64,000 nt of DNA from Perognathus longimembris pacificus (GCF_023159225.1 NC_063162.1:101696094-101760093), one strand, 5' to 3'; numbered from the stretch's first letter, positions 1 to 12,079 are shown. Notes: generated by a model not told the origin, from the letters alone. Numbers and translations are program-made.

Positions 1-97
1 CTTTGCTGGGAAGGTGGCTTGGACTGGGTGAGGATAGGAGCTCCTCTTTTCCATCTGCTTCAGTCTCGGACAGGGTCTTGTTAAAATGTAGATTAAA

Positions 98-347
98 GCC
101 AGGCATTCGTGGCTTACACATGTAATTCTAGCTACTCAGGAGGCTGAAATCCGAAGATCCTGGTTGGAAACTAACCTGGGCAGGAAGGTTTGTGAGACTG
201 TTATCTCCAATTAAACATCAGAAAACCCGTAAGTCGTGTTGTGGCTAGAGTGCTAGTTTGAGCAAAAAAACACAGGGATACTTCCTAGACCCTGAGTTCA
301 AGTCACATCCCCCACCACCACCAAAAAAAAAAAAAGAAAAAGAAAAA
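98..347 (+). mobile_element. B1-ID dimeric SINE, plus orientation
   Basis: The left arm resembles B1 (GCCAGGCATTCGTGGCTTAC, then CTACTCAGGAGGCTGA). The middle has CTCCAATTAA and the right arm is ID-like, with GAGTGCTAGTTTGAGC and CCCTGAGTTCAAGTC. It ends in an A-rich tail at about 323-347. The duplicated target GTAGATTAAA lies at 88-97 and 348-357, so the ends are well fixed. It has diverged moderately from the family. Confidence 0.8.
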
Positions 348-659
348 GTAGATTAAATCTAGTTCTTCCTTCAGTAGTTTGAGGTGGAGAAGTCTGATCT
401 GCATTTCCAACAAATTCTCAGCAGTGGCCACACTGTTTATTCCCAGGCCACACTGGAATAACAGGTGGTAAGTAACAAAGGGAAAGTATAGTCTCAAGGT
501 AAAACAGAAAGAGTAAGGGACACCATACAATTAGGAATGTTTCCCTTTTTAGTCCAGATCCTAGATACTTTGGAGGCAGACATAGAGAGGGTTGTTGTTT
601 CAGTCTAGTCTAGGCGAAGAGTTTGAGACCCTATCTAAAAATAAACTAAAGCAAGAAAG

Positions 660-725
660 TGTTGAGGTATGTCTCCAATGGTAGAGTGCTTGCGGAGCAA
701 ACACAAAATCTGAGATCAAATCCCT
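660..725 (+). mobile_element. ID-like SINE fragment
   Basis: Shows GGTAGAGTGCTTGC and an ID-like end (GAGATCAAATCCCT). Old, partial, and without a clear target duplication. Confidence 0.4.
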
Positions 726-822
726 AATTTTGCATGTTTCTCATTTATTTTGCTTCCATTTTGTTTTCTGTCAGGGTGACCCAATTTTTTTCCCACAACA
801 AAATAGCCAGTAATCTTTTCAG

Positions 823-823
<1 letters not shown>

Positions 824-864
<41 letters not shown>
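824..864. repeat. (GT)n microsatellite
   Basis: Uninterrupted GT dinucleotide run of about 20 units. The sequence on either side, about 358-660 and 865-1646, shows no gene or recognised repeat. Confidence 0.95.
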
Positions 865-866
<2 letters not shown>

Positions 867-1646
867 CTAGCCTTATTTTTGGGTGTCATCTTGTACTGTA
901 GAGGCTGGGAATCTAGAAAGTGTATTTCCCTGATTCTCCAGAATGAATTTATCAAACACACTCTGGTTTAAATGTAGAAAGCAGAAGTGAAACAGAAGCC
1001 ACCTCTCTTCTAATGGTTTTGACTTTTTCTGATCACAAAGTCTCGAAGTCTCTCCAAGACCTTGAGGGATCTCTGAAGTGGTGTCTAGGCTCTAGCCATT
1101 CACAAAGGGCTATTGAGAGGCACCAGTGTGGTACAGCAGCAGTAGCTTCCTGGTCCTTTCTGATCCCCAGATCACAGCTACGCCTGTAGGTTCATGAACT
1201 CAATAGTTCTTGTGTCAACCTACTCATCCTCACCATACCCATTGGAGCAAGGCCAATAATTTGCATTGTTAATAAGTCACTGCATTGTTCTGGGATTTAT
1301 TTCTCAAAGCTCAACCTAGAGCTGAGTCCTCCGGCTACTTTGCTTAACTTATAGACACCCACCTCCTTTTATTAACTCCCTTTATGTTCAATTTAACTAG
1401 ACTCATTTCCATTGTTCCACTTGAATTTTGTTACTTTGTGTCTTAGTAGAGAGAGGCTAGTTTGAGGACACTGTAAGAGAAATTATTCTGGAATCCAAAA
1501 CATATTTGGAGATGGGCAACCCCAGAGGTGAGAGTGAATGGTTGGTTGTCTCTGTGAAAAGGCTGTTTGGAACCTGAGAAAATCCGATGGATCATGGGTG
1601 GCATGAGGGCAAAGAGCCTTTGGGATTTCCAGAAATCTCCCTTTGA

Positions 1647-1893
1647 CTCTACAGGCCTTTGGTTTTGTTTTTTTTTTTTTTTTTTGGCCAGTCCTGGGCC
1701 TTGGACTCAGGGCCTGAGCACTGTCCCTGGCTTCTTCCCGCTCAAGGCTAGCACTCTGCCACTTGAGCCACAGCGCCGCTTCTGGCCGTTTTCTGTATAT
1801 GTGGTGCTGGGGAATCGAACCTAGGGCCTCGTGTATCCGAGGCAGGCACTCTTGCCACTAGGCTATATCCCCAGCCCCTCTACAGGCCTTTGG
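1647..1893 (-). mobile_element. ID-ID dimeric SINE (subfamily 1) with 16-bp target duplication
   Basis: The minus-strand element occupies 1663-1877. Its poly-A tail appears as a T run at 1668-1685. The right arm carries CTCAAGTGGCAGAGTGCTAG. The left arm carries the tRNA-like B box GGTTCGATTCC and starts GGGCTGGGGATATAGCC. The target CTCTACAGGCCTTTGG is duplicated exactly at 1647-1662 and 1878-1893. It carries subfamily-1 diagnostic bases and keeps many CpGs, so the insertion is recent. Confidence 0.92.
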
Positions 1894-2570
1894 ATTGCAA
1901 AGCTGGTTCTTGGTGGTTGTGTTCTTGAATCAGTAGCTAAAGGTGCTTAATAACTTAATGTTTTATATATTCATAATTTTGGTTCTAAAGTTCTAGAAGT
2001 ATATTCTCCAAGGTATTTTTATATATTCTTAGTATAATTATAATGCAACGAAAAAAATCTCTTCTTCTGTTTCTTTCATTATATCCTCCATAGTAAGAAG
2101 AATAACTGACGTAACAATCTTCTTTTACATTCACATACTTATTTCTGAGTTTAGTGGAACAAAAATAAAAAATTACGTAGGACAAAGGCAGTGACAATTT
2201 CTAAGACTTTAATTTGTCTTGGTGTCTTAATGCTATCTGATATAGAGCTAGCAAGCGTAGTAATTACTGGACATAGTGTAACACACACTTGTAATACGTA
2301 CAAGCTTGTGACTACTTGCACCTGTGGTACCTTGTTCTCCCCCTTAGCCACTCAGTTTCATGCCACTCTTTAAAACCTGAACTGTACTACATCTGCAAAA
2401 TTTGCTCAGATGCATCAACATATTATAAACTCCTTCCTGGAAGATGAGTTCGCCTTCTATTTTCATGAGAAATTAGATGTTTTCAGTTGAGAATTTCCTC
2501 TGCTTTTTTTTTTTTTTAAGTTTTAGTGGATGGACCTCTTTATACTGACTTCTTGTATGTTTTTACTCAC
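1894..2570. other. AT-rich stretch, nothing recognised
   Basis: No gene, repeat family or regulatory feature could be recognised. Short open frames here lack codon bias or any known motif. Confidence 0.4.
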
Positions 2571-2760
2571 TTAAAAAAAAAACAAAACACCACACACATC
2601 TTTTTTGAGACGTAATCCACACACAATTCATGTATTTAAAGAGCCTCTTTCAGAGTTTTGCAACCAATATCACAATCAATTTTAAAACATTTTCATCACC
2701 ACAAAAAGAAACCCCTTAAAGATCACTCTCCAGAATTCTGTTGCCTCCAACCTTAGGAAG
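2571..2760 (-). mobile_element. Old L1M fragment
   Basis: Reads like the widespread minus-strand L1M segment, with TTGCAACCAATATCACAATC, AACATTTTCATCACCAC and AAAAAGAAACCCC. Diverged and truncated at both ends. Confidence 0.6.
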
Positions 2761-3019
2761 GAAATAACTTAGCACCTCTAAACCTCAACAGCTTGGAGGT
2801 ACTTGGAGAGATCCCAGATTCAAAACGGAGATGAAGCCTTGATTTCTTCTGTAGGAATGAAGTTGAAGTTACCCTTATAACAAACATACAGATAAGGGTG
2901 TTTAGGCTCTTACTATTCCAAAGATAAATTCCTTGAGATCACAGCCTTCTATTTCTCAAATAATCATTTTTCTTAACCATTTCACTAAAATTGCTCTTGC
3001 CAAGAACACAGGAGAATTT

Positions 3020-3248
3020 GGGGTTTTATTTTTGGTTTGTATCAAAGATTGACCTCAGGGTCCCAAGCTTGCAAGGTATGTACTCTACCACGTGAGCCAC
3101 ACACACACCCAACATTTTTACTTTCATTCTTTTTTTCAGATAGCATATTTTTCCTGCTAAGTTTGTCTAGGCTAGCCTTGAGCCCTCATCCGCTTATCTC
3201 CCTCTCTCAAACAGCTGGGATTATAGGCATATGCCACTGTGTCCAGCT
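3020..3248 (-). mobile_element. B1/ID-like SINE, old
   Basis: Contains the minus-strand ID-like part (CAAGGTATGTACTCTACCAC, GTGAGCC) followed by a B1-like part (AGCTGGGATTATAGGCATAT). It is heavily diverged, with a TTTTT-rich piece between the arms. The stretch from 3249 to 4176 holds nothing I recognise. Confidence 0.55.
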
Positions 3249-4176
3249 GTTTTCTGGGAACTCTATCAGATATTACATAGACCTTATAAAGCTATTCATA
3301 CTTTTCACTCTAATATTTTCTTACATTATCACCCCCTCCTTTTTGTTTTTTCCTCTTTTCCCCACTTGTTTGTTCTGGGCTTGCTGGGATGGGTGGCTTC
3401 TCAGTGCCTGTCTTCTGCACCTCTTTACTGACTTCTCACACTTGGAGTTTTCATCTTCCCCGGCATTCTGGTTTGATTTCCATTGTAGATAGTGTGGCTT
3501 AATATAGTTTAATATATAGTTTAATTTAACTTCCTTTTAATATCTGGAAAACAGCAAGTTTGACCAAAAAGGCAAATATAAAAGAAAGTAAAACATTTTT
3601 TCAGATGGCAGAAGCTTCTGGTTGCAATTTAAGGTCTACAGTCAATTGTACCAAATGAGAATTAGATATGGAGCCAACTTGGGGAAAGGAGTCAAGGCCT
3701 AGGGTTATATTTTGTGCTAGTGGGATGCTGTAACCACGGCATGGTGTCAAAGCAGGTAGCTGCGATGTTGTTTTCTGAGGAGACAAGTGGTTTCTGACTT
3801 TGTGGATCCCTTATCATTTAATAAGCAGCAGCTCAGACAGTGTGACTTTGCAAGTTGCTTCTCAGAGTTTAGGACTGAGTCTTTTGTCATTAGCTGTCAA
3901 TGTAAGCCACTTAATATTTTGTAATAAATCCCCTTTCCATTAATCCACCTACAGAAAAATTTGTTATTTGTGCATGCATGGTGACCAATATCACACTTCT
4001 TTGCTTGGACAAATCTTTTTAATTCAGTGGGCTGTTGATATATAATGTTATGCAGTACCATAGATATATATGTCTTGTTATCTGCCAAAGAGCCAACCCT
4101 TCGAAGCCTCAGGTTTATACAAATACATTTACCTCAGAACCCAGATGTCAGATGAAACCTTAGCATTCAGTTTATC

Positions 4177-4410
4177 AAAAATTGAACTTCCTGGGCTGGG
4201 GATATAGCCTAGTGGCAAGAGTGCCTGCCTCGGATACACGAGGCCCTAGGTTCGATTCCCCAGCACCACATATACAGAAAACGGCCAGAAGCGGTGCTGT
4301 GGCTCAAGTAGCAGAGTGCTAGCCTTGAGCGGGAAGAAGCCAGGGACAGTGCTCAGGCCCTGAGTCCAAGGCCCAGGACTGGCCAAAAAAAAAAAAAAAT
4401 TGAACTTCCT
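4177..4410 (+). mobile_element. ID-ID dimeric SINE (subfamily 1), plus orientation
   Basis: The element at about 4193-4394 begins GGGCTGGGGATATAGCC, has the B box GGTTCGATTCC and ends GGACTGGCC plus an A tail. The target AAAAATTGAACTTCCT is repeated at 4177-4192 and 4395-4410. This is the best plus-strand example for seeing both ID-like arms: left arm, short A-rich linker with GGCCAGAAGCGG, then right arm. Confidence 0.92.
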
Positions 4411-4529
4411 TCTTCTCTAAATGATTTCCTAGAATCTTTGGCATTATCCTGCGTTTCTTTGATACCTCATTCTTAGTTTTCTATCAGTACAAAACCTCCT
4501 GATACTAATTTTTAAAATTAGTTTGCTTA

Positions 4530-4765
4530 CTTATTTATTTGTTTATTTATTTTGTGGTGGTACTGAATCTTGAACTCAGGGCCTGGACATTGTCCTTAAT
4601 GTTTTTTAGTCAAGGGGGGTGCCCTACCACTTGAACCACACGCTACTTCTGGATTTTTGGTGGTTAATTGGAGATGAGATTCTTATAGAATTTTCTGCCT
4701 GTGCTACCTTGGGAAGGGCAAGCCTTAGATGTCAGCTAGGATTACAAGCCCGAGTCACTAACACT
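4530..4765 (-). mobile_element. B1-ID dimeric SINE, old
   Basis: The minus-strand right arm (CTTGAACTCAGGGCCTGGAC) is followed by TGGTTAATTGGAGATGAGA and a B1-like end (GTCAGCTAGGATTACAAG). Diverged copy with a TTTA-rich tail at about 4528-4552. Confidence 0.7.
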
Positions 4766-5114
4766 CAGTTACTAATTTCTACATGTATCTCATATCCAAC
4801 CTATCTGTTTTGGCCCCATTGCTAGAGCCCTAGGCCTTGTCTGAATCCTTAGAATACTTTTTATGTCTCTTTTTCAAAGTCATTCTTCTCTTCATTTAGA
4901 TTTTAAACTACATAGGGAAGATAGATTTTACAATATATTTCAACATACCTGAAATTGGGATATACCTTATTGATGGTGGCTTTTATTAAGCCAGGAAACT
5001 TTTATAACATAGTGATTATTGTCTGCTTGTATAAACTAGGTAGTTCTTTAGGGGAACTTGAATGAACAATTGCAGCTCCTTAATTCATCATTCACTGACA
5101 ACCATTGCCCTTTT

Positions 5115-5189
5115 AGTTTTGTTTATTGTTGAGATAAAGTCTGGATTTATGTCCTGGCCAGCCTGAACTTTGATCCTCCTGTCTGCTTG

Positions 5190-5190
<1 letters not shown>
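5115..5190 (-). mobile_element. B1-like SINE fragment ending at a CT repeat
   Basis: GAGATAAAGTCTGG and GGCCAGCCTGAACTTTGATC read as the minus strand of a B1-type element. It is cut off by the CT microsatellite, which may have grown inside the SINE. Confidence 0.5.
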
Positions 5191-5275
<85 letters not shown>

Positions 5276-5279
5276 CTCT
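5191..5279. repeat. (CT)n microsatellite
   Basis: About 89 bp of nearly pure CT with two TT interruptions near 5251 and 5270. It translates to Ser-Leu or Arg-Glu runs, which are not proteins. The following stretch to about 6069 shows no recognised feature. Confidence 0.95.
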
Positions 5280-6069
5280 GAGAAAAAAAGTTTTTAAGAA
5301 TGATCTCAAGTATTCAGAAAGAATGCAAATATATGAAAATCAGCTTGCTTGAAAATTTTCAGTAATGATGGCTTGCTTTTCTTCATCCCTAGTGGACAGA
5401 TATGGCAACTTGACTACTTGAATAATAACATCTGAAACATGATAACAAAATAGTATGCAGTGTGTATTGACAACAAAGGCTGTGGTGTTATTTTTAAAGG
5501 ATGCAAAAGTATCTTTAATTGTCAACAGTCATGCATGGTAATTTTCTCCCTGCCCTTGCTCTGACCAGATATCTTTGGCAGAGTGCTCTAAAGTTTATAT
5601 GTTATCATGAAATTGAGCACATTAAGTATATGAAAATAAGTACAATTTTCTGAACCATAGAAAAAAGCTTATTTTTAATACACTGCTTTAAAATATTTTC
5701 TTCACTTTTCCTCTCCTAACAAGTTGTATGTCCTATTAACTATGTCTATTAATTATGTCCTATGTCTACTAACTGAGTCAGAGTGAAGCCTCCCACAGCT
5801 TCCTGCTCAGGTGAATCAACACTTCCATAATCCATGACTAATACAAGCCATGGCCCATGCTTATACTTGGCTTTCCAAACCCATGAGTAGCTCTGAGGAC
5901 ATAATTATAAGTACCATTGCTTCCAGAATGAGTAAATTGGCTTGAGCTATGTTTATAATTACACGAAAAAGAAATAATATAAGCATATAAAACACATATG
6001 TAAAATATAAACATGTAAACATATGTCAGACTTCATTAATGATTGGCTTTTTAAAAATTGAATTGACTG

Positions 6070-6308
6070 ATTGGTACCAGTGGCCCATGCCTATAATCCT
6101 AGCTTCTCAGGAAGCTGAGATCTAAGGATGATGGTTCAAAGCCAGCCCAAGGGGGAACGTCTGTGAGCCACTTACCTCCAATTCATAACCAAAAAGCCAG
6201 AAATGGAGCTGTGGCTCAGTTCAAGTGGTAGAATACCAGCCTTGAGTGACAAAAGCTCAGAAACAGTGCCCAGGCCCTGAGTTCAAGTCCCAGGACATGC
6301 ACAAAAAA
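6070..6308 (+). mobile_element. B1-ID dimeric SINE, plus orientation
   Basis: Left arm GCCTATAATCCTAGCTTCTC, middle ACCTCCAATTCATAACC, right arm GTGGCTCAGTTCAAGTGGTA and CCCTGAGTTCAAGTCCC. The A tail is short. Target duplication not clear. The stretch 6309-7189 holds nothing recognised. Confidence 0.8.
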
Positions 6309-7204
6309 TTATATTGTTTGATTACTTGAGGCTAAAAGATGTAGACTTAAAAAGTGATGTATAGAATCGTTAATGGGCCTTTTCTTTTATTCTTATGACT
6401 CAAAGTAATGAGAGGGAGGTCCAAAGAATTTACTTGGCTTCTTTCCATCTTGGCTGGGTGTTTGGAAATATAGTCTTAAACTTGTTTTCAATTCTCCATA
6501 TTCTCTGATTCTCAGCATCTTGAACTCTTGCTTCAACACTCAGGAGTTACTCTCAAGAAAAACAAACAAACTAGAAATCCTTACTGATGTCTTAACTACC
6601 AAACACAACAGACTGTTTCCTTGAGGTTTGTAACCCAGTTGGTATAGTTGTCAATTTCTTCTTCCTTAGATGGTTTCAGTTTTTTCCTAGTTTCTTCTCT
6701 ACTATTATTTCAATCTTGGGTTACCTTGGACTTCTTCTGAATGGAAGTTTTACCATGGTATGTCCCCTATTGCATTAAAGAAACACACTCTCCTCCTACT
6801 TGTAATCATTCTTAGAGATCACATTCTATGTCCTCCATTTCATTGTCAACCTCTAATAAAGAGTAAGTTCCTATGGAGCCACTCGTGACTTCTTAATGCT
6901 TTCAAATACTCATTCCATTTGACTTTTCTTTGCAGTGCTTGACCATACTGATTATTTCCTTCAGGAAACTCATTTGCTCTAGTCCCCTCTTGCTTTCCTG
7001 GATACTCTTTTGCAGACTTCTCCAGTCCCATTTTTTACTCCTAAATTTTGACGTTTCCCATAATCCCAGCTCTTTTCTTTTCTCACCTGCCCGAGATTTG
7101 GCATAACCTTTTATGTGCCCTTCACTACATCATACATGCCAATAATCAGTATGTAGACTACAGAGGTCAGCTTCTTTAGTTTTGATTTTTTTTGCTACAC
7201 AGTG

Positions 7205-7435
7205 TCACCTCTTTTTGTGAGTATGTGTGCTGGTCCTGGAGCTTGAACATTATTTGCTCAAGTCTAGCATCCTACCACTTGAACAAGAGCTACACTTTTG
7301 GTTTTTGTGTAGTCAGTTGGAACGTAACAGTCTCATAGACTTTCCTGCCTGGGGTGCTTTGAACTGCTATCATTAGATCTCAGCCTCCTGAAGTAGCTGG
7401 GATTATAGACATGAGCCACCAGAGTATGGCAAGCA
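7205..7435 (-). mobile_element. B1-ID dimeric SINE, old
   Basis: Minus-strand right arm (CTACCACTTGAACAAGAGC), then TAGTCAGTTGGAACG, then left arm GAAGTAGCTGGGATTATAG. Diverged. Downstream to about 8254 is unrecognised sequence with a small CTACAAGAC tandem near 7634. Confidence 0.7.
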
Positions 7436-8254
7436 ATATTGCCTTTAACTACCAGCCTTGGGCCAACTTGTACCAACTGATAGAGGAGTGATCAAGTGAG
7501 GATTCTCACAAAATTTGCCTCAGTGAGTCCTTTCTTCTCACATTCTCCAGGGCTCTTCTCTTTTTTTAACTATAAACTTAACTTTTTAAGATAAAACTAT
7601 CCCAGGTCTTTTCTAAGGCAAGGGAATACAAGCCCTACAAGACCTACAAGACCTACAAGCCCTCCTGCTTTGTTTCTTGGGTATGTGTATGAGGTATATG
7701 AGGAAGTACATCTGTCAGACATGATGTGCTACCACCACTTCCTGTATCCCATGTCTGCCATGTTAGTAGGTGTATCACCATCTAACCATTTGCTAGGATG
7801 ATACCCCATGCTTCTTGTTCCTCCCCTCTCTCATCCAGCTAATACTGTTGATTCTCTTCTCCACTTATCTCCTAAAACTGTCTTCTCTATTTGCCTTTGG
7901 TTTCACTGCCTCTGTTCAGGATCCATTGTCCTCTTTACCTTGTTGTTTCTTTAGTATTGCTTCTTTCAATTCTTCTTCTATACTATTGTCAGAAAGAATA
8001 TTTAACTATAGCTTTGGTCATAATGATTTCTTACTTTAAGACACCCTTTTGTGGCTGGCTTTCTGGTGATTTTATGAAGTTAGAATTTTTTGCACAACTC
8101 ACACTCCTATTCTTCTTCTCTTTGTGTACTCTCTTGTCCCATCTCTTGTCATCCTCTGTCCCATACACATTGTGACCTCTAGTATGTTCTTGTATATGTT
8201 GATCTCTCTGCCTACGTGTACTGTTTACTTCTCCCTCCATCCTTTCTTACCAAC

Positions 8255-8470
8255 ATCTATGTATCAGGGAAATGCAAATTAAACCCACAATGATATATTA
8301 TGACATATTTGCTTGAATGGCTAAAATTTAGAAAACTTATCATAGCAAATGTTAAGGTAGCTAGAACATTTACATATTACTGGTAAGAAAATAAAATGGT
8401 TCAAGATATTAGAAAATTGTTATCTATGGAAACTAAGCATATTTTAAGCCATTTATGAAAATCAGTTCTT
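8255..8470 (+). mobile_element. Old L1 ORF2 fragment
   Basis: GGGAAATGCAAATTAAACCC followed by TGGCTAAAATTTAGAAAACT matches the L1 ORF2 3' region in plus orientation, degraded and without an open frame. Confidence 0.5.
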
Positions 8471-9640
8471 GTGAGAAATAGGTGTTAATGTCATGCTTCC
8501 ATAGCACTTAACTATGACATTTGTCATACTTTATTATACTTGCATATTTTCTTTTTCATTTTATCTTCCAGATTTTGACATTGTTCACAAACAAAGTTTT
8601 ACTCCCCAATGTTTGTGTTCTGAGAGAACATGGAAGGAAAGTGACTACCAGTCCAATTCTGCACATAGTCAACATTTTAATGAATTGGAAGTGTCTAGTA
8701 AGATAACACTCAAAAAGTTTTACTCACAAGCACCTTATTTCAAGAAACTAGTGGAGGATGTATTCCACTAAATAAAGGAGGGACCAGAAAGATGGTTCCT
8801 GATGATTGCAATACCAAGTGACATCAGCAGTAAGAGAGAAGTGAAGGGAATTCCCAGGCTAGTGGTAATCAGATGATCCAGGATGACAGCAGAGAAGCAG
8901 CGCAGGAGGAGCTTAATGAGGCCAAGTGGGAAGTCTTTAAGAAGTAATGCAACTGAAATTTTACCCGATGCATTGACAGTTTTCAGTATGTGCAGTGCAG
9001 TTCCATGAAAAACTCTAATTATGAATGATTGGTACACACAGAAAACTGAAGAAGCAAGAAGGAAGTTATAACTAACTCCAGGGAAACAAAATACAACCAA
9101 GTGAAAGAATACAGTCACATGACCTCACATGTTCAGCTGGCAATAATAGCCACAAAGTCATGAAACATAGATAGGAACTATTGATTAAACCAAAATTATG
9201 ACACTGGCATTAGATACAGGATTGGATTAGGGGATGTATATGCATGTTTGTGTATTTATGTCTGTGTGTGGGGGTGGTATAAGGATTAAATATCCTGCTT
9301 GCATTGGAAAAATCAATTGATAATATTGAAGATTAAAGTACAAGGAAGATTATAAGCATATTATTTAGAAATATGGTAGTAACTACCTGGATAATAACTA
9401 TAAGTAGAAAGTGAATCTACCTCACCTCAAAATTAATATAAACATCTATTACTTTCCATAGGGAGCAAAAATTTGGAGAGGAAATGATAATACATAGAAT
9501 TTTGATTTTTTGTTGAATGGTTTGAGTTTTAAAATTATGTGCATCATTTAGCTGCTGATTGTCATGGGGAAAGCTTGGGAGTTAATCACTCTGTTTAACA
9601 AGCAAAATGTTTAACAAACTGAAAAAGAGATGTGAGGTCA
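8471..9640. other. Unassigned, possibly old L1/HAL1-derived
   Basis: No gene was recognised. A minus-strand open frame at 8768-9118 has no known domain, and the purine-rich plus strand hints at decayed L1-type sequence continuous with the HAL1-like block that follows. Confidence 0.3.
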
Positions 9641-10497
9641 TTTGCCTCCCTGAACTGGAAAGGCTGAGAGGTGAATGCAGAAAAAAGAATCACAACTTAC
9701 TTAAGCAGAAATATCTATAAAAACCAGTGGTGAGGTAGGGAAACCTAAATTATAATTGAGGAACTGCTGGGGGTTTAGTAAGGATGAATCAGAAGGATAA
9801 ATCCCAGGACAACCCAGTCATCAGGGGCACTCATGGGTCTGTGAGTCTTATCATTTTGCCATTCTACCTGTCTGTCATAGGGAATGAAAAAAATCTCTAA
9901 TTTTCCCAGAAGAGGGAGAAGAAAAGGAATAATTGTGAAATATGCAGAGATTTTTTTTTTTCTTAACAGAGTCCTTGAAGGAGAAACTAACTAGAGCCTA
10001 ACATACTAGGCTATTACTATAGCCTAACTGAAATGGAGACCAACTCCAGCTGGCTTTTGCTATCCTGATTTACCCAAGGGCAGGGGAGAAAATCTGAGAA
10101 GCATGTGTGAAGTGTATAGTCTGAAAACTCAGGCTCACCACGACTGAGATAAGATGAATCATAGTGCTGCTACACAATGTTTCCCTCCCAGACCTTACTT
10201 TCACATACTAAAGGCCTATTTACATCCATCCCTTTAACCCAATACATCATGTCTGCCATCAACAAAAGATTACAAGACATACTAGAAGGAATAAATCACA
10301 GTTTGAAGAGAAAGCAAACCTCAGAATTAGACTTAACTATGAGGTTGTTGCTGGAAGTATAACACAAGAAATATAAAAGAATTGTGATTAAAATACTACA
10401 AATTTTTATAGACAAAGTAGTCAATGTGCAAGAAGAGAGAAGCAATGTAAACAGAAAGATGGAAATTCTAAGACAACAAAAAAGAAATACTGCAGTA

Positions 10498-11148
10498 GAG
10501 ATGAACAATGTCTTTCTAAAATATTTTATTAGCATCAATTAGTTATGTAATGGGACTTTATATAGAGAGAGATTTCCTTAACCAGACCCACCCCCTTGTC
10601 ACTCTCCCTTATCTCCTTCCCTTTCCAAACCAATTCAACAAGCTTCACTGATCCTTTTCCACATGTGTAAATAATGTATTTTGATTAAATTTACCTTTCT
10701 TCATCCTCTCTATTTGTCCTTTTCCCTCCCACTAGTACGCTCATCCCAGACAGGACCTGTTTTACATTCCTCTAATTCACTTTTACCAATTGTTCAAAGG
10801 AGTTTTGCCATGGTATTTTATACTTACATGTAGAGTATGTTAATCAGATTGACCCCACTGTGAAGTAAGCCAAGTTCAGAAGAACAAAGGTTACATGTTT
10901 TTTTTTTTTATCATATGTGGATGCTAACCTTAAAGGATAAACACATATATAAACACAAGTAGTATGTGTGTGTGTATGTGTGTGTGTGTGTATTAGGCTT
11001 GTAATCGTGGTACTATTTGAGCATGAGGGTGGGAGACAAAACATTAGAGGTGAACAATACAGAGACTCATTGCATCTGTGAATGAGGATAGCAAGATGGA
11101 AGTCACTGAAAACTATTGAATAATAGTTGGTAGTTGAGATGAAGAATG
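10498..11148 (-). mobile_element. Rodent L1 3' end nested in the HAL1-like element
   Basis: The insert at 10511-11135 is flanked by GAGATGAACAATG (10498-10510) and GAGATGAAGAATG (11136-11148), differing at one base. It starts with TTTTATTAGCATCAATTAG and TGTATTTTGATTAAATTTAC, a minus-strand L1 3' end. It contains a GT microsatellite. Continuity of the host element on both sides supports the insertion. Confidence 0.65.
10966..10992. repeat. (GT)n microsatellite
   Basis: GT run with one TATG interruption, inside the nested L1 3' end. Confidence 0.85.
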
Positions 11149-11899
11149 CCCTTGATTGGCTCATTATTAGACTGAACAGAGGACAAAGAACCAGGCAAAG
11201 AACCTCAAGAGAAACAGAGAGAAGAGGAAAAGAGAGAAGAAAGGCAAGAAAGAGAGAACAAAGGAGAGGACCATAGGACATCATATCCAAGAGCTTTGGG
11301 AGTGTTACAGAGTTATAATCCATAATGTGAATGCCAAAAGAAGAAGGCAAAGAACAGAGGAAATATTTGAAACGTTAACTTAAAATTTTCTCCAACTTAA
11401 TGTGAGTTACTGAAAGAGAACTAGAAAACTCCAAGGATATCATGTAGGCTAGATGCAAAAAAAAAAAAAAATAGAACTTAGGCATATTATTTTCAAACTA
11501 CGGAAAAATTCCGGAAAGAAGCCTACTGGGTGGGGTTGGATGTATGACTCATTTGTAGAGTTTCAGAGATAAGACATCTGACTTCTCAGAAACTATATAA
11601 ACAGAAAACAAATTGCATAATATAGTTGACATTTTTTGTGGAAACAGAAACTCTACCAACCTAGAGCTCTCTATCTGTGATATTATTTTACAAAAGCAAA
11701 ATAAAAGCTTTCCCAGACAAATAAAAATTGAAAGTATTTGTTGCCAGGAGAGCTATCGTGCAAAAAATATGTTAAAAGGAAATCTTTAGAAACAGGATAT
11801 GAAAAAATTCTTTTTTTTTTAAAGAGGTATATGTTAGAAATTTAGATTTATCCAAAAGAAAGGAAGAGGGCTGGAGAATGAGTAATACACAGCAAAATA

Positions 11900-12075
11900 A
11901 AAACTTTATTTTTATTATTTTAAATGATTTTTATTAGCAAATATTAGTTGTACATAGGGAGAAGTCCCTTTTGACTTTTCCATCCAACCCTTCATCCATC
12001 AATCCTCCATCGAATGTACCCTGATCAAATTCACTCACTCCAACTCTTTCCCTCATTCCCAACTATTCCTTTCTT
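11900..12075 (-). mobile_element. L1 3' end fragment
   Basis: TGATTTTTATTAGCAAATATT, TAGTTGTACATAGG and CTGATCAAATTCACTCACTCC resemble the minus-strand L1 3' UTR at 10511 and the other L1 tails in the window. Confidence 0.5.
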
Positions 12076-12079
12076 TAAA

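Larger units (their letters stand above)
9640..11890 (+). mobile_element. HAL1/L1 ORF1-like element, split by a younger insertion
   Basis: The 5' part includes CAGACCTTACTTTCACATAC, then CAACAAAAGATTACAAGACA and GTTTGAAGAGAAAGCAAACC, as in the HAL1/L1M ORF1 region. It stops at about 10510 and resumes at about 11136 with GATTGGCTCATTATTAGAC, the expected continuation. The 3' part (TTCCCAGACAAATAAAAATT, TTTGTTGCCAGGAGAGC) also fits. No frame survives. The family name is from memory. Confidence 0.55.

Noticed and set aside
1567..1824. Recurring short protein containing GPWTQGLSTVPGF, also near 20.0, 24.0, 37.3, 38.3 and 50.7 kb
   Set aside because: It is the translation of the ID-ID SINE; the repetition comes from the mobile element, not a gene family.
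4193..4265. tRNA-like segment with a B box (GGTTCGATTCC)
   Set aside because: It is the tRNA-derived left arm of a SINE, without a cloverleaf or anticodon arm of a functional tRNA.
5088..5352. Arg-Glu and Ser-Leu repeat proteins
   Set aside because: Translations of the (CT)n microsatellite.
10844..11350. 168-aa minus-strand frame
   Set aside because: It runs across the nested L1 tail, a GT microsatellite and HAL1-like sequence; it is a chance frame over repeats.
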